A DNA stretch of 64,000 nucleotides from the NCBI GenBank assembly GCA_023053545.1, contig JAKZAN010000007.1, positions 8,680,001-8,744,000 on the forward strand, written 5' to 3'. Below the pieces are notes generated by a model. It had not been told where the DNA came from. It made no database searches and was given only the letters and a program-made list of their open reading frames with translations. The stretch's first letter is position 1. Each line of letters starts with the position of its first letter. Positions 10,568 through 21,360 of the stretch are shown here, piece by piece. Both the position numbers and the translations under genes were made by a program. The DNA comes from Lepidurus packardi. Taxonomy: Eukaryota > Arthropoda > Branchiopoda > Notostraca > Triopsidae.

Positions 10568-10815
10568 ACCCAACCTGTACAAACCACGTTGCCAGATCGT
10601 GTCAAAATAAGTTGAGGTCTATAGAAAAAGCGGGGAAATTAAAAATGTTAGGTTCTACTAGTATTATATCCTCGGATTGCATATAGCTAACCTAACCTAA
10701 TCTGTACAAACCGCAGCGTTGCCAGATCGTGTCAAAATAAGTTGAGGTCTATGGCAAAAGCGGGGAAATTAAAAATGTTAGGTTAGGTTAAGTTAGGTTA
10801 GGTTATACTAGTTTT
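10568..10815. repeat. 126-bp duplication bordered by TTAGG-type telomere-like repeats
   Basis: The segment GTTGCCAGATCGTGTCAAAA and its continuation to AAAAATGTTAGGTT occur at about 10588 and 10714. Copy one ends at a CTAACCTAACCTAATCT run (about 10687-10703). Copy two runs into GTTAGGTTAGGTTAAGTTAG and GGTTAGGTTA (about 10776-10805). TTAGG/CCTAA is the telomere repeat of many arthropods; here only about 3-6 degenerate units are present, so this is interstitial and not a chromosome end. Confidence 0.85.
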
Positions 10816-11814
10816 AGTAGTCAGAAAAGCATAATTATCTTAGCACACTAAAGGCCTTACTCTTATAAGCACCAATTTTGCCATCAAATGGCAACGCTGT
10901 AAGAACTTTCCCCATGCTATTTACCCTAACCTGGCTTGTACAGGTTGGGTTTTGGCTATATGCAACCCGGTGACTGCTCAGATCTAAAGCCAAGCTAGAA
11001 AACTGTCGTGGCATCTTAGACGTTTTGCTAGATGCTCTGGTTATCCTAGCAAAGGGTCAGAGTCCGGTACAGTTTACAGTGTAGTATGGCAGAACATATT
11101 ACTGCAGCTTGTGCTGCCATCTACTTGAAATGGGTGGAACTTTTTTTTATTTAAAAGCAAATATGAAAACATTGGCAGTAATATGTTTTGGCGTTTGGCT
11201 GTTGAAAACTTTGGCGGAAAGTTTTTAGAAAAGGGGAAGGAAGGTTTAGAATTTATTTGCCTTGGCTCGTGCCAAGCAAATTCTGTCTTACTTCTTAAAG
11301 TCGGATTACTTTAAAGGTCCCAGGGTTTGTGTGCGCATCGTGCGGAAGGCTGGCTAGGTACCGTTTTACATTCAGCACGGACTAACAAACACAGCTGAAG
11401 ACACGTGGGCCACGTCTGCTATATAAAACGTGAGAAAGGATGAGCTTTTTACACACAACAAAGAAGGGAACGGTTTGTTTGACTTGGAATGAGAATGTAA
11501 GATAAGCATACAGGCCTTCTCAAAATTTTCTATTTATTTTTCAATTTTTTTTTCGGGGCTCCTTAAAGTGTACTGGGAGCAAGCCCGTCAGCGATCCATT
11601 CTCCATGAGAAGGGGGAAGGATGGCGTGAAGAATGGAGGAATAATATATCTCCGTGATCTGTTTCGGGCCATTCGGGACTAAAAAACAGTTCTGCTCTGC
11701 TAGCTTCAGGAGGTAATTCTTAACGTCAAGATTGTTGGTTAGGAATTTCTAATTTTTCCGTTCTAATCTTAGAATTTTTGCAGATTTTTTTTCAAATTTG
11801 CTTACTGGCATTGA
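10816..11814. other. Non-repetitive sequence, no clear gene
   Basis: No tandem structure or coding signal could be supported. A CTGCCATCTACTTGAAATGG at about 11115 faintly resembles the M1 core word GCCATCTACTGA, without other M1 sequence. Confidence 0.5.
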
Positions 11815-13050
11815 AGGTACTACGACGCTCTGCTTGAGAGCGGCAATCGCCCTGTTATAGGGCGGATTAAACCTTGTCTCTCTAAAAGATAGCTGCAATT
11901 CAAACTTGACTTAAGTGCTAACTTAAAGCGAATAGAATTTAATTGTTGACATGAAGTGGACGCGAAGATCTATTTTAGAGCATGAATCGCTCTGTTTTAG
12001 GGCGACTAGTGGCGCTCAGTTACAAACTGTGTACGCACTGAGTGCGCACAATGTTGCACCAGTGCAGCCAGTGGAATGCCCTATAAAGTTTGGTTGCTCT
12101 GAAATGGAGCAATTTTGATGGGCCTCAGTTCAAACTTTACTTGTCATTGTTGGCTTCAGATAGAACTCCACGTAATGCTTCATAACTTCAACCTAATAGA
12201 CTTTCATTGTTGACATAAAGTGGACGCGAAGTTCTATTTTAGAGCATGAATCGCTCTGTTTTAGGGCGACTAGTGGCGCTCAGTTACAAACTGTGTACGC
12301 ACTGAGTGCGCACAATGTTGCACCAGTGTAGCCAGTGGAATACCCTATAAAGTTTGGTTGCTCTGAAATGGAGCAATTTTGATGGGCTTCAGTTCAAACT
12401 TTACTTGTCATTGTTGGCTTCAGATAGAACTCCACGTAATGCTTCATAACTTCAACCTAATAGAATTTCATGGTTGACATAAAGGGTACCACGAAGCTCT
12501 GTTTAGAGCGGAATCGCCCTATTTTAGGGCGACTAAACCTTATTTGCTCTGAAATAAAGGAATTTTTGGCCTAAATTAAAACTTGGTTTACTGCTAAGTA
12601 ACTTAAAGGAACTAAAATTTCATTGTTGGTATAAAGTGGATGCAATTTTCTATTCCAGAGCTGAAATCGCTCTGTTTTAGGGCGACTATCCTTTTTCGTT
12701 CTAAAGGGAAGCAGTTTTTTTACTTCCATTAAAACTTGACTTAAATCTGAATAACTTTAAGCTAATAGAATTTCACGGTTAACATAAACGGTACGACAAA
12801 GTTCCATTTTAGAGCTGGAATCGCTCTATTTTAGGGCGATTAAACCTTGTGCTCTTAAACGGAGCAATTGTGTTGCAATTTTCGCTCGAAATAGAATTTG
12901 ATGTACATTTTAATAACTTAAAGCTACTAGACTGTCATTGTTAGCGTAAAAGATACCCAAAATTATCTTTTAAAGCGGAATCGTTCTGTTTTAGAGCGAC
13001 CAAAACTTATTTGCTTTTAAGTGGAGCTCTTCGAAAGAGAACTTTATCAG
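11815..13050. repeat. Seven-copy tandem unit (about 150 or 264 bp) with a conserved hairpin
   Basis: Units begin near 11818, 11948, 12212, 12476, 12629, 12780 and 12935. Each contains CGCYCTRTTTTAGGGCG or a paired variant, a 7-bp stem with a 3-base TTT-type loop, at 11848, 11988, 12252, 12515, 12668, 12822 and 12982. A second short hairpin TTGCTC-N7-GAGCAA follows in the best copies (12094-12112 and 12358-12376). Units two and three are 264 bp because of an about 112-bp insertion between the two hairpins; it contains a third self-complementary stretch, TGTGTACGCAC facing GTGCGCACA. The remaining copies are about 150 bp. No open frame is shared by the units. Confidence 0.9.
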
Positions 13051-13671
13051 TGCAGGTTTATCATCCGCATCCTATTTTAGTTTTGGCAGCATAGTAACAG
13101 CGTAACCATGGAGCTAATAGCGGCTATTTAGTAGATATTTTGTAACAATAGAATCGACATCAAAGAGTAAAATTTGAAAAAGAAAGTAAAAGTTTAAGAG
13201 CTCCCTTTTGGTTGACAATCTTGTGTTGCTCTTCTTCGTCCAATTTAAACCGACAGCGAGTGACTGATCAATTACATCCTCAGCTCGAAAACGGTTGATG
13301 GATGAGTGATTGGGATCCGTCCGCTTTTATTCGCTTCAGGAAGCTTTCTCTGTGTGTATAGAAAGTCCTTCTCTATAGCCAAAAGATCCCATAACCAGCC
13401 ATGACTGATAAAAGAGGGGACAGAATAGAAGAGGCAAAAGAAAGAAAACGATCTTTTCGCTGGATCGACCCCCTATAAAAAGACACGGCTTTTAACTCAA
13501 CATGACTTCACTTAGTGTGGTCATCATCGGGAACCCTGTTGCCGTAGCGACGTCTTTTATTCTATCGGGCCAATCTACTCTTAGACGTGCTCTATATACT
13601 CTTCACTCTCTCCGTTAGTGCTTCGTTGACCAATCTAGCCTCACAAATTGACCTGCTTTCAACGCCAAAAA
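13051..13671. other. Non-repetitive sequence, no clear gene
   Basis: I see no gene or array. TATATACTCTTCACTCTCTCC at 13591 onward is a TATA-like and pyrimidine-rich patch but nothing downstream supports a promoter. Confidence 0.45.
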
Positions 13672-14590
13672 AAAACCCAACGAAACTCCAATACATCAAA
13701 TAAAATAAAAAAAACTCATTCCTAGCTTACAAAAACGATAAATAGAACAGTAAAATGAAAAACAGAATATTAATAAAAATAAAATAGAGAATCATAGAAT
13801 AATTCCAATACATCAAATAATAAAATTAAAAACTCATTCCTAGCTTACAAAACAAAATAAAAAAACGATAAATAGAACAGTGAAATGAAAAACAGAATAT
13901 TAGTAAAAATAAAATACAGAATCATAGAATAATTCCAATTCATCAAATAATAAAATAAAAAACTCATTCCTAGCTAACAAAAACAAAATAAAAAAACGAT
14001 AAACAGAACAGTGAAATGAAAAACAGAATATTAATAAAAGTAAAATACAGAATCATAGAATAATTCCAATACATCAAATAATAAAATTAAAAACTCATTC
14101 CTAGCTTACAACAACAAAATAAAGAAACGATAAATAGAACAGTGAAATGAAAAACAGAATATTAATAAAAATAAATATAGAATCATAGAATAATTCCAAT
14201 ACATCAAATAATAAAATTAAAAACTCATTCCTAGCTTACAACAACAAAATAAAAAAACGATAAATAGAACAGTGAAATGAAAAACAGAATATTAATAAAA
14301 ATAAAATACAGAATTATAGAATAATTCCAATACATCAAATAATAAAATAAAAAACTCATTCCTAGCTTACAACAACAAAATAAAAAACGATAAATAGAAC
14401 AGTGAAATGAAAAACAGAATATTAATAAAAATAAAATACAGAATCATAGAATAATTCCAATACATCAAATAATAAAATAAAAAAACTCATTCCTAGCTTA
14501 CAACAACAAAATAAAAAAACGATAAATAGAACAGTGAAATGAAAAACAGAATATTAATAAAAATAAAATATAGAATCATAGAATAAAACA
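13672..14590. repeat. 130-bp AT-rich satellite, 7 copies
   Basis: The word CTCATTCCTAGCTTAC recurs with CATTCC at 13717, 13835, 13965, 14096, 14226, 14357 and 14488. The first interval is 118 bp and the rest are 130-131 bp. Each unit continues through AAACGATAAATAGAACAGTG and AGAATCATAGAATAATTCCA. Copies differ by a few substitutions and A-run lengths. The array ends near 14586 where the sequence changes to non-repetitive DNA. Confidence 0.95.
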
Positions 14591-14949
14591 AAAACACAGC
14601 AGAACTGAATGCCATTGCACTTAGCCTTGTGATCCAATTCCTTTTTAATGAGAAATAGCTTATTTAGCAAAGACGATATACAATTTCATTGTATAAATAG
14701 AAACCCAGAAAGTGAAGCAATTTTAGAGAAGGAATTTTGGGATGAAATAAGCAGTTGAGTAGTTACTAAGTGGATACATTCCGTGCCTGTTACCAAGTGA
14801 TGGTAACCAATGATGGAAGAGCATGTGTGAAGTCATTAATCCATGTTGGATTGAACCCAGCGAGTACATTTACCAGCTTTCTTGAGACATTGACCAGATT
14901 ACTGGCAAACTGAAAAAGAACTTTTCAACAGTGAGTGAATAGTTCGTTA
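14591..14949. other. Non-repetitive spacer
   Basis: No gene, repeat or RNA signal was found between the 130-bp satellite and the next duplication. Confidence 0.5.
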
Positions 14950-15255
14950 CTAATTGGCGAAATTAGCTAATCTAGATGATTCTCTCGGGGTTTCAATTCA
15001 CTTTTCTTTTGCATTTGCTTTGCTCTGCTCTTCACAGAGAGGAAGAGAAAGAGAGAGAGAGAGACGGGAAGTTATTTGTTAGTAACTAGTATTAATAAAT
15101 TGTATTATTAAATTGTAGTATTAGTAAATTCATAATTGGCGAAATTAACTAATCTAGATGATTCTCTCGGGGTTTCAATTCACTTTTATTTTGCATTTGC
15201 TTGGCTCTGCTCTTCACAGAGAAAGAGAGAGAGAGAGAGACGGGAAGTTATCTAA
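14950..15255. repeat. Two copies of an about 180-bp unit with GA microsatellite
   Basis: GGCGAAATTAGCTAATCTAG (about 14956) recurs as GGCGAAATTAACTAATCTAG (about 15138), both followed by ATTCTCTCGGGGTTTCAATT, a TTGCATTTGCTT segment and a GAGAGAGA run ending ACGGGAAGTTAT. The GA run differs in length between copies. Confidence 0.9.
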
Positions 15256-16180
15256 GTTGTGGTTTGGTATAAGACACGTGCTGGTTTTCTCATTAATGTC
15301 CTCATTTCGAGCACTGTATATGTTGGCTGTTATGTATGGAATATGGTTATGAGACCCTCTTTGCTGCATAGAGCGAATCTTGGTTCTTGTACCACCGTCT
15401 TCAACTGGCTGCGCTCCCGGTACATTACCAACTTAGCAATTCCCTCCAGACTTAGCGCGGATGAACGAGGAAGACGCATTTCCTTTGCTCCTTGAAGATG
15501 CATTTGAGGGGATCCTGGCGGGATCGGCTGGAAAAGCTCAGGCTTTTTTTTTCTGGCGAATGTTTTCGGGAAAGGTTTTCTCACCGCCAGTCAAGTCGAT
15601 GACAAGCGTTTTAAGAAGCAGGCAAACTTTTTTAAAAAGCGGTCCCAGGCCCTTGGAGGACCTTAAAAGAAAGGAAAAAGAAGAGATTTGAAGAAAATGG
15701 TATTCGCCCCGGGGGCTTGTGGGTTGGAAAAGTACAAATTCCACTAGAGAGTGTATATTTTTCACCGTTTCTTCGAGCTTTTGGTGTGATAATAGTGTGC
15801 CCTGCAGTCTTGTTCCAAGGAGATGAAAAAGTGCGAGAGGAAGAGAGAGAACGACGGCTCGTCTTTCTTCGGAGAGAGTGAGTTGGGCTATTGATCTTCC
15901 GAAGCAGAAGAATACTCCGAAAAGCCTCGATTTTCCCGATTTTTTTGTTCCATAGATGATATATTCTTCGTGGAATACGACTATATGGTTTCCAATAAGT
16001 CGTGTTTGAAATCGACCTTCTTATTTGAAAGCCAGTTCTGTCCTAATGCTTTCCATATTTGGGGGAGATCCAGAGATCCGTCGAAAGAAAGATCCATCGA
16101 AAGAAAGAGAGAGAGATAACTGTCTGAGAGAAAAACGATAACTGTCTGAGCGAAACATTGTAAATTTCGCCAGGCAAGAT
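15256..16180. other. Non-repetitive sequence with short overlapping frames
   Basis: Short frames are open on both strands between 15260 and 15765, none longer than 84 codons or recognisable. A partial self-repeat GAAAGAAAGATCCATCGAAA and the doubled GATAACTGTCTGAG occur at about 16080-16145. Confidence 0.5.
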
Positions 16181-17236
16181 CACAGCTCATTGATTTTATT
16201 TAAAAACGTAAAAGCAGTAAAAAATAACAACCTTGTCTGTGAAAAAAAAGAGCGTAAAATCTAGTTTCTGGTGATGTTTTGCTTGCCATCGTACGTGGAA
16301 TAGTACTTAAGCTATTCAGGAAAGACTATTTAGGGGAAAAGCGTCACGCGGCTGCTGACGTCACAAACGTGACGCTCTTTTCTTCGTTCGCTATCCCATG
16401 CTACGGAAAAAGTTCGTTCTGACGGCAGTAAAAAGAAGCTTTGACACATGTGCTAAGCTTCTTTTCTCCTGCTTTTTTAGTTGATAAAAACCACTAGTCT
16501 AGGTTTATTCATGTCACTAGGATGGAAGGAAACGGGAACAAGCGCCTTATGGCACGATAGGACACGTTCGCGACGTCACGGCCCAAACTTTGCATGCTCA
16601 TAACTCGTTAACGGCTGCTCGGAATAATTTCGAACAAACTGCACCGTTCATAGGATCTTTTCGACTACAGAATCCTTCAAACTCTCTACATATGGCCTAT
16701 TTTATGCTCACAGCTCATTGATTTGATTTTAAAACGTAAAAGCAGTAAAAAATAACAACCTTGCCTGTGAAAAAAAAGAGTGTAAAATCTAGTTTCTGGT
16801 GATGTTTTGCTTACCATCGTACGTGGAATAGTACTTAAGCTATTCAGGAAAGACTATTTAGGGGAAAAGCTTCACGCGGCTGCCGACGTCACAAACGTGA
16901 CGCTCTTTTCTTCGTTCGCTATCCCATGGTACAGAAAAAGTTCGTTCTGACTGCACTAAAAAGAAGCTTTGACACATGTGCTAAGCTTCTTTTCTCCTGC
17001 TTTTTTAGTTGATAAAAACCACTAGTCTAGGTTTATTCATGTCACTAGGATGGAAGGAAACGGGAACAAGCGCCTTATGGCACGATAGGACACGTTCGCG
17101 ACGTCACGGCCCAAACTTTGCATGCTCATAACTCGTTAACGGCTGCTCGGAATAATTTCGAACAAACTGCACCGTTCTCAGGATCTTTTCGACTACAGAA
17201 CCCTTCAAACTCTCTACATATGGCCTATTTTATTTT
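16181..17236. repeat. R1 element duplicated in tandem, 528-bp unit
   Basis: CACAGCTCATTGATTT starts both units (16181 and 16709). The most complete R1 structure in the window is here: left box AAAATCTAGTTTCTGGTGAT (16256, 16784), reverse CRE box (TGACGTCACAAACGTG at 16356; CGACGTCACAAACGTG at 16884), forward box GACACGTTCGCGACGTCA (16561, 17089) and right box TAACTCGTTAACGGCTGCTC (about 16605, 17133). The units differ by only a few bases. Confidence 0.92.
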
Positions 17237-18236
17237 TTCACAATCCGCTAGCGGATTAAAGGAAGCCTGCTCCATTGACTTAGGCAAGATATGCGATTAC
17301 CAGGGCTCTCTCTGATTTCTTTTGATGCCACTGAGCAGAATGATTCCATTGCAGCAAGGTCTCGATTTCACAATGAAAACTTATGTGATTTTTTTTGTAT
17401 TTTTAGTCCCTTTTTTTCCGTTTTGAAAAGGACGAAAAAGCTGAAATTATGTCCGCCATAAAAGGAACGAAAGAAAGGGATTGTAAAGAAATAAACGACA
17501 TATAGACAGAAAAATCACCCCCCCAAAAACACATTTCCTTCGCTACGGCCTCATGCAGTTGCAAGCAATAAACGAAGCTCGGGGATTCTAGCCAGAGCAC
17601 ATAGACATACACATACAAGGCTCCGTTTCCATTCCACCATTCTGGGCGCGTCTCAGCTTCAATTTGCTGGCAACAGGCCTCTTCCCGGGAGACGAGACGG
17701 ATTCGGAAAGCCTGTTTACCCGGCGTGAATGGCGTTATTTGTCACGCGGTAGGAACCCAAAACTTTTCTCTTCCTCCCCATTTCACCCCCCCCCCCCCCA
17801 AAGTACATAAATATATATGTATGTACATAGCGTATATACAAACTTGCACGCAAAATCACGCAAAAGCAGGCAAGAAAAAGCCTCATCACCTTAACTTAAT
17901 GTTAGAAATAGACCCTCTTTTTTCTATTTTTGTTTAAACATATCTCAACGCTCTTATCTGGCATCCCTTCCTTTACCTCCCAAACAAAGGAAAAGCGAAA
18001 GATTGTAACAAAAAGAAAAAAACATCCAGCGAATTATGTTTTTAATTTCCTGTCTAGAAGATGAACAAGCTTTCCGGTAGTGCGAAAGAAGTTTTTTTTT
18101 TTCTTTTTTTTTAAAGAAAAGAAGATATATATATTACTACCTGCAGCCCTAAGGTGACACTTTTGGGCGTCTATTGTTGGGATAACAGACAAGAAAATCT
18201 AAAAGTAAAAAAAATAGAATTTATATTAAAATAAGT
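17237..18236. other. Non-repetitive sequence with C run, no clear gene
   Basis: A C run of about 13 is at 17787-17799, followed by alternating TATATGTATGTACATA. Short frames at 17403-17937 have no recognisable content. Confidence 0.5.
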
Positions 18237-18420
18237 TGGTGAAATGGCGTTACTGTTTCTGACGGAGGAGGCGCTCTTTTATTTTATTTTTGTATTTTAT
18301 TTTTAGTAATGGTGTGGACGTTCCAAACGTAGACTTTCGACCCATTGTTGCTCGTAGGGGTTTGGGGCTTTTATTGTAATTTAATTTGTATGAATTTTTT
18401 GAAGTTTTTCATTTGTATTT
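18237..18420. repeat. R4 repeat, left copy
   Basis: The segment beginning TGAAATGGCG and containing CGTAGACTTTCGACCCATTG plus AGGGGTTTG matches 19467-19650 with moderate divergence. The two R4 copies flank the M1 cluster in direct orientation, about 1.2 kb apart. Confidence 0.8.
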
Positions 18421-18457
18421 CTTTTAGTTTTCATTTTTTAACTTAAGTTTAAGTAAG

Positions 18458-18960
18458 GTTTCCGTATATCTTAGCTCGGTATAGGCGGTTAGTCTGGGGA
18501 ATTTCGGAACAACTTTTAGAGAAAGATTTCATGAAAAGTTCAATTGCATGAAACTAATTCTTTGGCAGTAAGGTTGAGCTCGCTAACAGGTTTTTTCCAA
18601 TGAGTAATAAATTAGCAATAAGCAAATGAAGGTTTGCACTTAGGAGAAATGCGTTCCCTAAGAATCTATCCTTTGGTTGTGCACTAGCTACTAATAAAAG
18701 AACTTTTGTTTTGCCTTGCTTTCAAATCTGACAGCCGTTTTCGTGAAATCTTGTTGTGTAAGTTGAACGACTTGATTTGGCACATTGTGCGGCTACAGGA
18801 AATTATGGTGACAAATTGTACTTTTCGAAAGCAAAACAAGCCGGCAATTAGCTATCTATTTCTTCTTTTACTTTCTTAGGCAAGGATTTTGCAAAACGAC
18901 GACCACCATCAGTGCCATCTGTGACTCTTTCGCATCACTAAGCGAAGGTATAAGGGAGCC
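18458..18960 (+). mobile_element. M1 MITE-like element, copy a
   Basis: It starts at a degenerate terminal repeat (CCGTATATCTTAGCTCGGTA) and ends at AAGCGAAGGTATAAGGGAGC C. The body has GCGGTTAGTCTGGGGAATTT, TTTCATGAAAAGTTCAATT, GCTAACAGGTTTTTTCCAAT, TTGTGCACTAGCTACTAATA and, at the 3' end, GTGCCATCTGTGACTCTTTC. It has no coding capacity, so it is non-autonomous if mobile. It is nearly the same as copy c at 40635-41127, and the similarity continues about 200 bases past the 3' end in both. Confidence 0.82.
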
Positions 18961-19214
18961 TTTACTTTACTAACTTTCGTATTCGGCAGAATTTAAGTAC
19001 ATATACTATTCCGATTTTCGACTTCAAAAGTTTTCAGAAATTCAGAGTTTGTAAGTTCCCATTTCAAAAGAAGTTCAGAATTTCGAACGAGTTTACTTCT
19101 TTCCAAACACCATCTTCAGAATTAAGGCTTAAAGCGTTTCATTCTTTACAGCAAAAAGTTCTTAACTATACAAAAAGAAAACAAATATTTTGATTTTCGC
19201 AAATCCATAAAAAG

Positions 19215-19270
19215 CAGTGGTGCCATCTGTGACTCTTTCGCATCACTAAGCGAAGGTACACGGGAGCCTT
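19215..19270 (+). mobile_element. M1 3'-end fragment
   Basis: Only the terminal part is present (GTGCCATCTGTGACTCTTTC, then CACTAAGCGAAGGTACACGG and GAGCCTTAA). Confidence 0.8.
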
Positions 19271-19344
19271 AAGATGATTATTAGTCATTTTCTTGTCATC
19301 ATGGCAAAATCTCATTTTTACTTATTTATGTAATACTTATTTTG

Positions 19345-19462
19345 CGTAGGGGCGGAATGGCAAGCATACCATGTAGCCTATATAGGCTTTCGCAAAACAA
19401 TAACAAACAGCAGTGCCATCTGTGACTCTTTCGCATCACTAAGCGAAGGTATACGGGAGCCT
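19345..19462 (+). mobile_element. M1 3'-end fragment, second
   Basis: The fragment starts near GGGGCGGAATGGCAAGCATA, has TTTCGCAAAACAATAACAAA as in the 70-bp unit of copy d, and ends AAGCGAAGGTATACGGGAGC C. With copy a and the previous fragment it gives three M1 3' ends within 500 bases. Confidence 0.8.
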
Positions 19463-19466
19463 AAAA

Positions 19467-19650
19467 TCAAATTGATGAAATGGCGTGGCGTTACTGTTTC
19501 TCACTGGAGAGACGTTTTTTTTTTATTATTATTTTTTTTTATTTTATGGGCGTTCCCAACGTAGACTTTCGCCCTATTGTTGATCGCAGGGGTTTGTTTG
19601 TTTCTTTTTACAGTATTTAATTTACATATATGTTGGTCCCTTTCCTTTAT
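19467..19650. repeat. R4 repeat, right copy
   Basis: It matches 18237-18420 through CGTAGACTTTCGCCCTATTG and GCAGGGGTTTG. The AT-rich part between is expanded. Confidence 0.8.
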
Positions 19651-21225
19651 TTCTCATGTTTTTATTTTATATTTCATTTAATTTATTTGTTCAGAGGAGG
19701 AGTATCTAGGGTTGTTCTGCATTGGTTGAGAGTCATTCAGACGCAAATTGCCTGCCTTGGAAATGACTTGGGACTAAAAAAAAAAAAAAAAAAAAATATA
19801 ACCCTGAAACTTATGTCAGTTTGCAATGGGGGATTACTAAACCCAAAAAAGTGGAAGCAAGAAGAATAGATGTATTTTATGAACAGAGGGAATTTTTATG
19901 TGTATTAAAAAGATGGCATAAGTGAAGTTTTTTTGTGAAGAAAATACGACTCTCTTTCCGTGATTGTGATTCTGGGCAAAGTGGCACTCTTTTGTTATGA
20001 TATTCCCGGTTTTCTAAGCTTGGCCATACAGCAGTACTTTTTTTTTTATTACCCTTAATAACATTTCTATTTTTTTTTTTATTTATTTTTCTATGGCTGC
20101 ATAAGCTTTTCCTTTTGAAAGACAGAGATGGAGAGAGAGAGAGAGGAGGCGTTTTTCGATAACTTTTCCGAAATGGGAAAGGATTCATGTATGTGTTCAT
20201 GTGTGTATATGTGTGCTAAAGAGCTAGCCAAAGAGAGAAACCGGTATTGAACCAAGTATTTCTGAGAGTCAAAGATGCTTTATTCTCGCGTCTTTGACTC
20301 TTGGAGCTCAATAGCCATCCATCTTGTCTTTGTTCACACAAAAGGACATTTTTTCCTCATTTTTTTTTTAAAAAGGCACTGATTATTATTTTCTCTCTTT
20401 TGGGGGGGCGTCTTTGGTACAGGGAAGAAATCTTATAGATGTCTTTCTATAACATTAGAGAAAGATCGAACTTTTTATTTATCTATTGACTTTTGTACTA
20501 TTTTGAAAACTTTAAAAAAAAAAAAAAAAAATTTTAACTTTGGGACTGTTATAGGTTATACTGAAAGGAAAGCTATTGAAGGAGCAAAGGAAGAAATAGT
20601 ATTTAAAAAAAAAAAAAAAAAAAAAAGAGGAAACTCTGAGTCCAAGCGCACGCCCATATCGTATTATGCAAATAAGTGCATTTTCAATAGCGTGACACGC
20701 TTTTACGGGTTCATTGTCTTATAACAAAAGAAGCGAATTTCGGAGGCAGGTGGGGGGTCGTTGGGGGGGGGGGGATATGAAAAAAGGCTTGCAATGTAAA
20801 AGTTTATAAAGTTGCAACTCGGCCTTGTTGTAAATGTTGATGACCATTAGTATAATCGAAAGTTCTGTACAAGGTGAATGTGGGCGTCTTTAAGTGCACT
20901 CTCGGGTTCCCAGGTTCCTTTCTAGTCGAGCAAGTGCTGCTCCACTCGAGCCAACTTGAAAAGATGAAAGCAAAGGACGAGAACAAAAGAGCCGTTCAAT
21001 TGCGCGCCCAATCAACACTGTATCAGCTAACACAGCTGATGAAGGCTAGGCAAACGTACCCAAGTACTCACTCAACTCTCTGGGAATGATTCAATCTCAA
21101 ATCTTACGAAAACCTTGACCTTCTCTAACACTTGTAAGCTTATTTTGGTGTACTAAGTGTTATTTTTAGGGCATTTCATTCGAACTAATTAACTTCTCTA
21201 TACTAATTTGGCTTATTTTATTGTA
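19651..21225. other. Non-repetitive sequence with long A runs, no clear gene
   Basis: A runs are at 19776-19796, 20514-20531 and 20605-20626, a G run is near 20765, and a GAGAGAGA patch is near 20130. The plus-strand frame at 20874-21089 reads a charged helix-like peptide (LEKMKAKDENKRAVQLRAQS) after acceptor-like TTTCTAG, but no partner exon or family match was seen, so it is not called. Confidence 0.5.
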
Positions 21226-21360
21226 GAAAAAATTGTAATTAATTGTACAAAAATTGTATTTAATTGTACACAATTTTTATTTAATTGTACACAATTTTTA
21301 TTTAATTGTACAAAAATTGTATTTAATTGTACAAAAATTTCATTTAATTGAAGGAAAATT
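21226..21360. repeat. 21-bp tandem repeat, about 5 copies
   Basis: AATTGTACAAAAATTGTATT or its variant AATTGTACACAATTTTTATT repeats at about 21241, 21262, 21283, 21304 and 21325. Each unit contains the palindrome TTGTACAA or TGTACA. Confidence 0.9.

Noticed and set aside
20874-21089. 71-codon plus-strand frame with a charged helix-like segment
   Set aside because: It starts at GTG, and no splice partner, conserved motif or recognisable family could be given.
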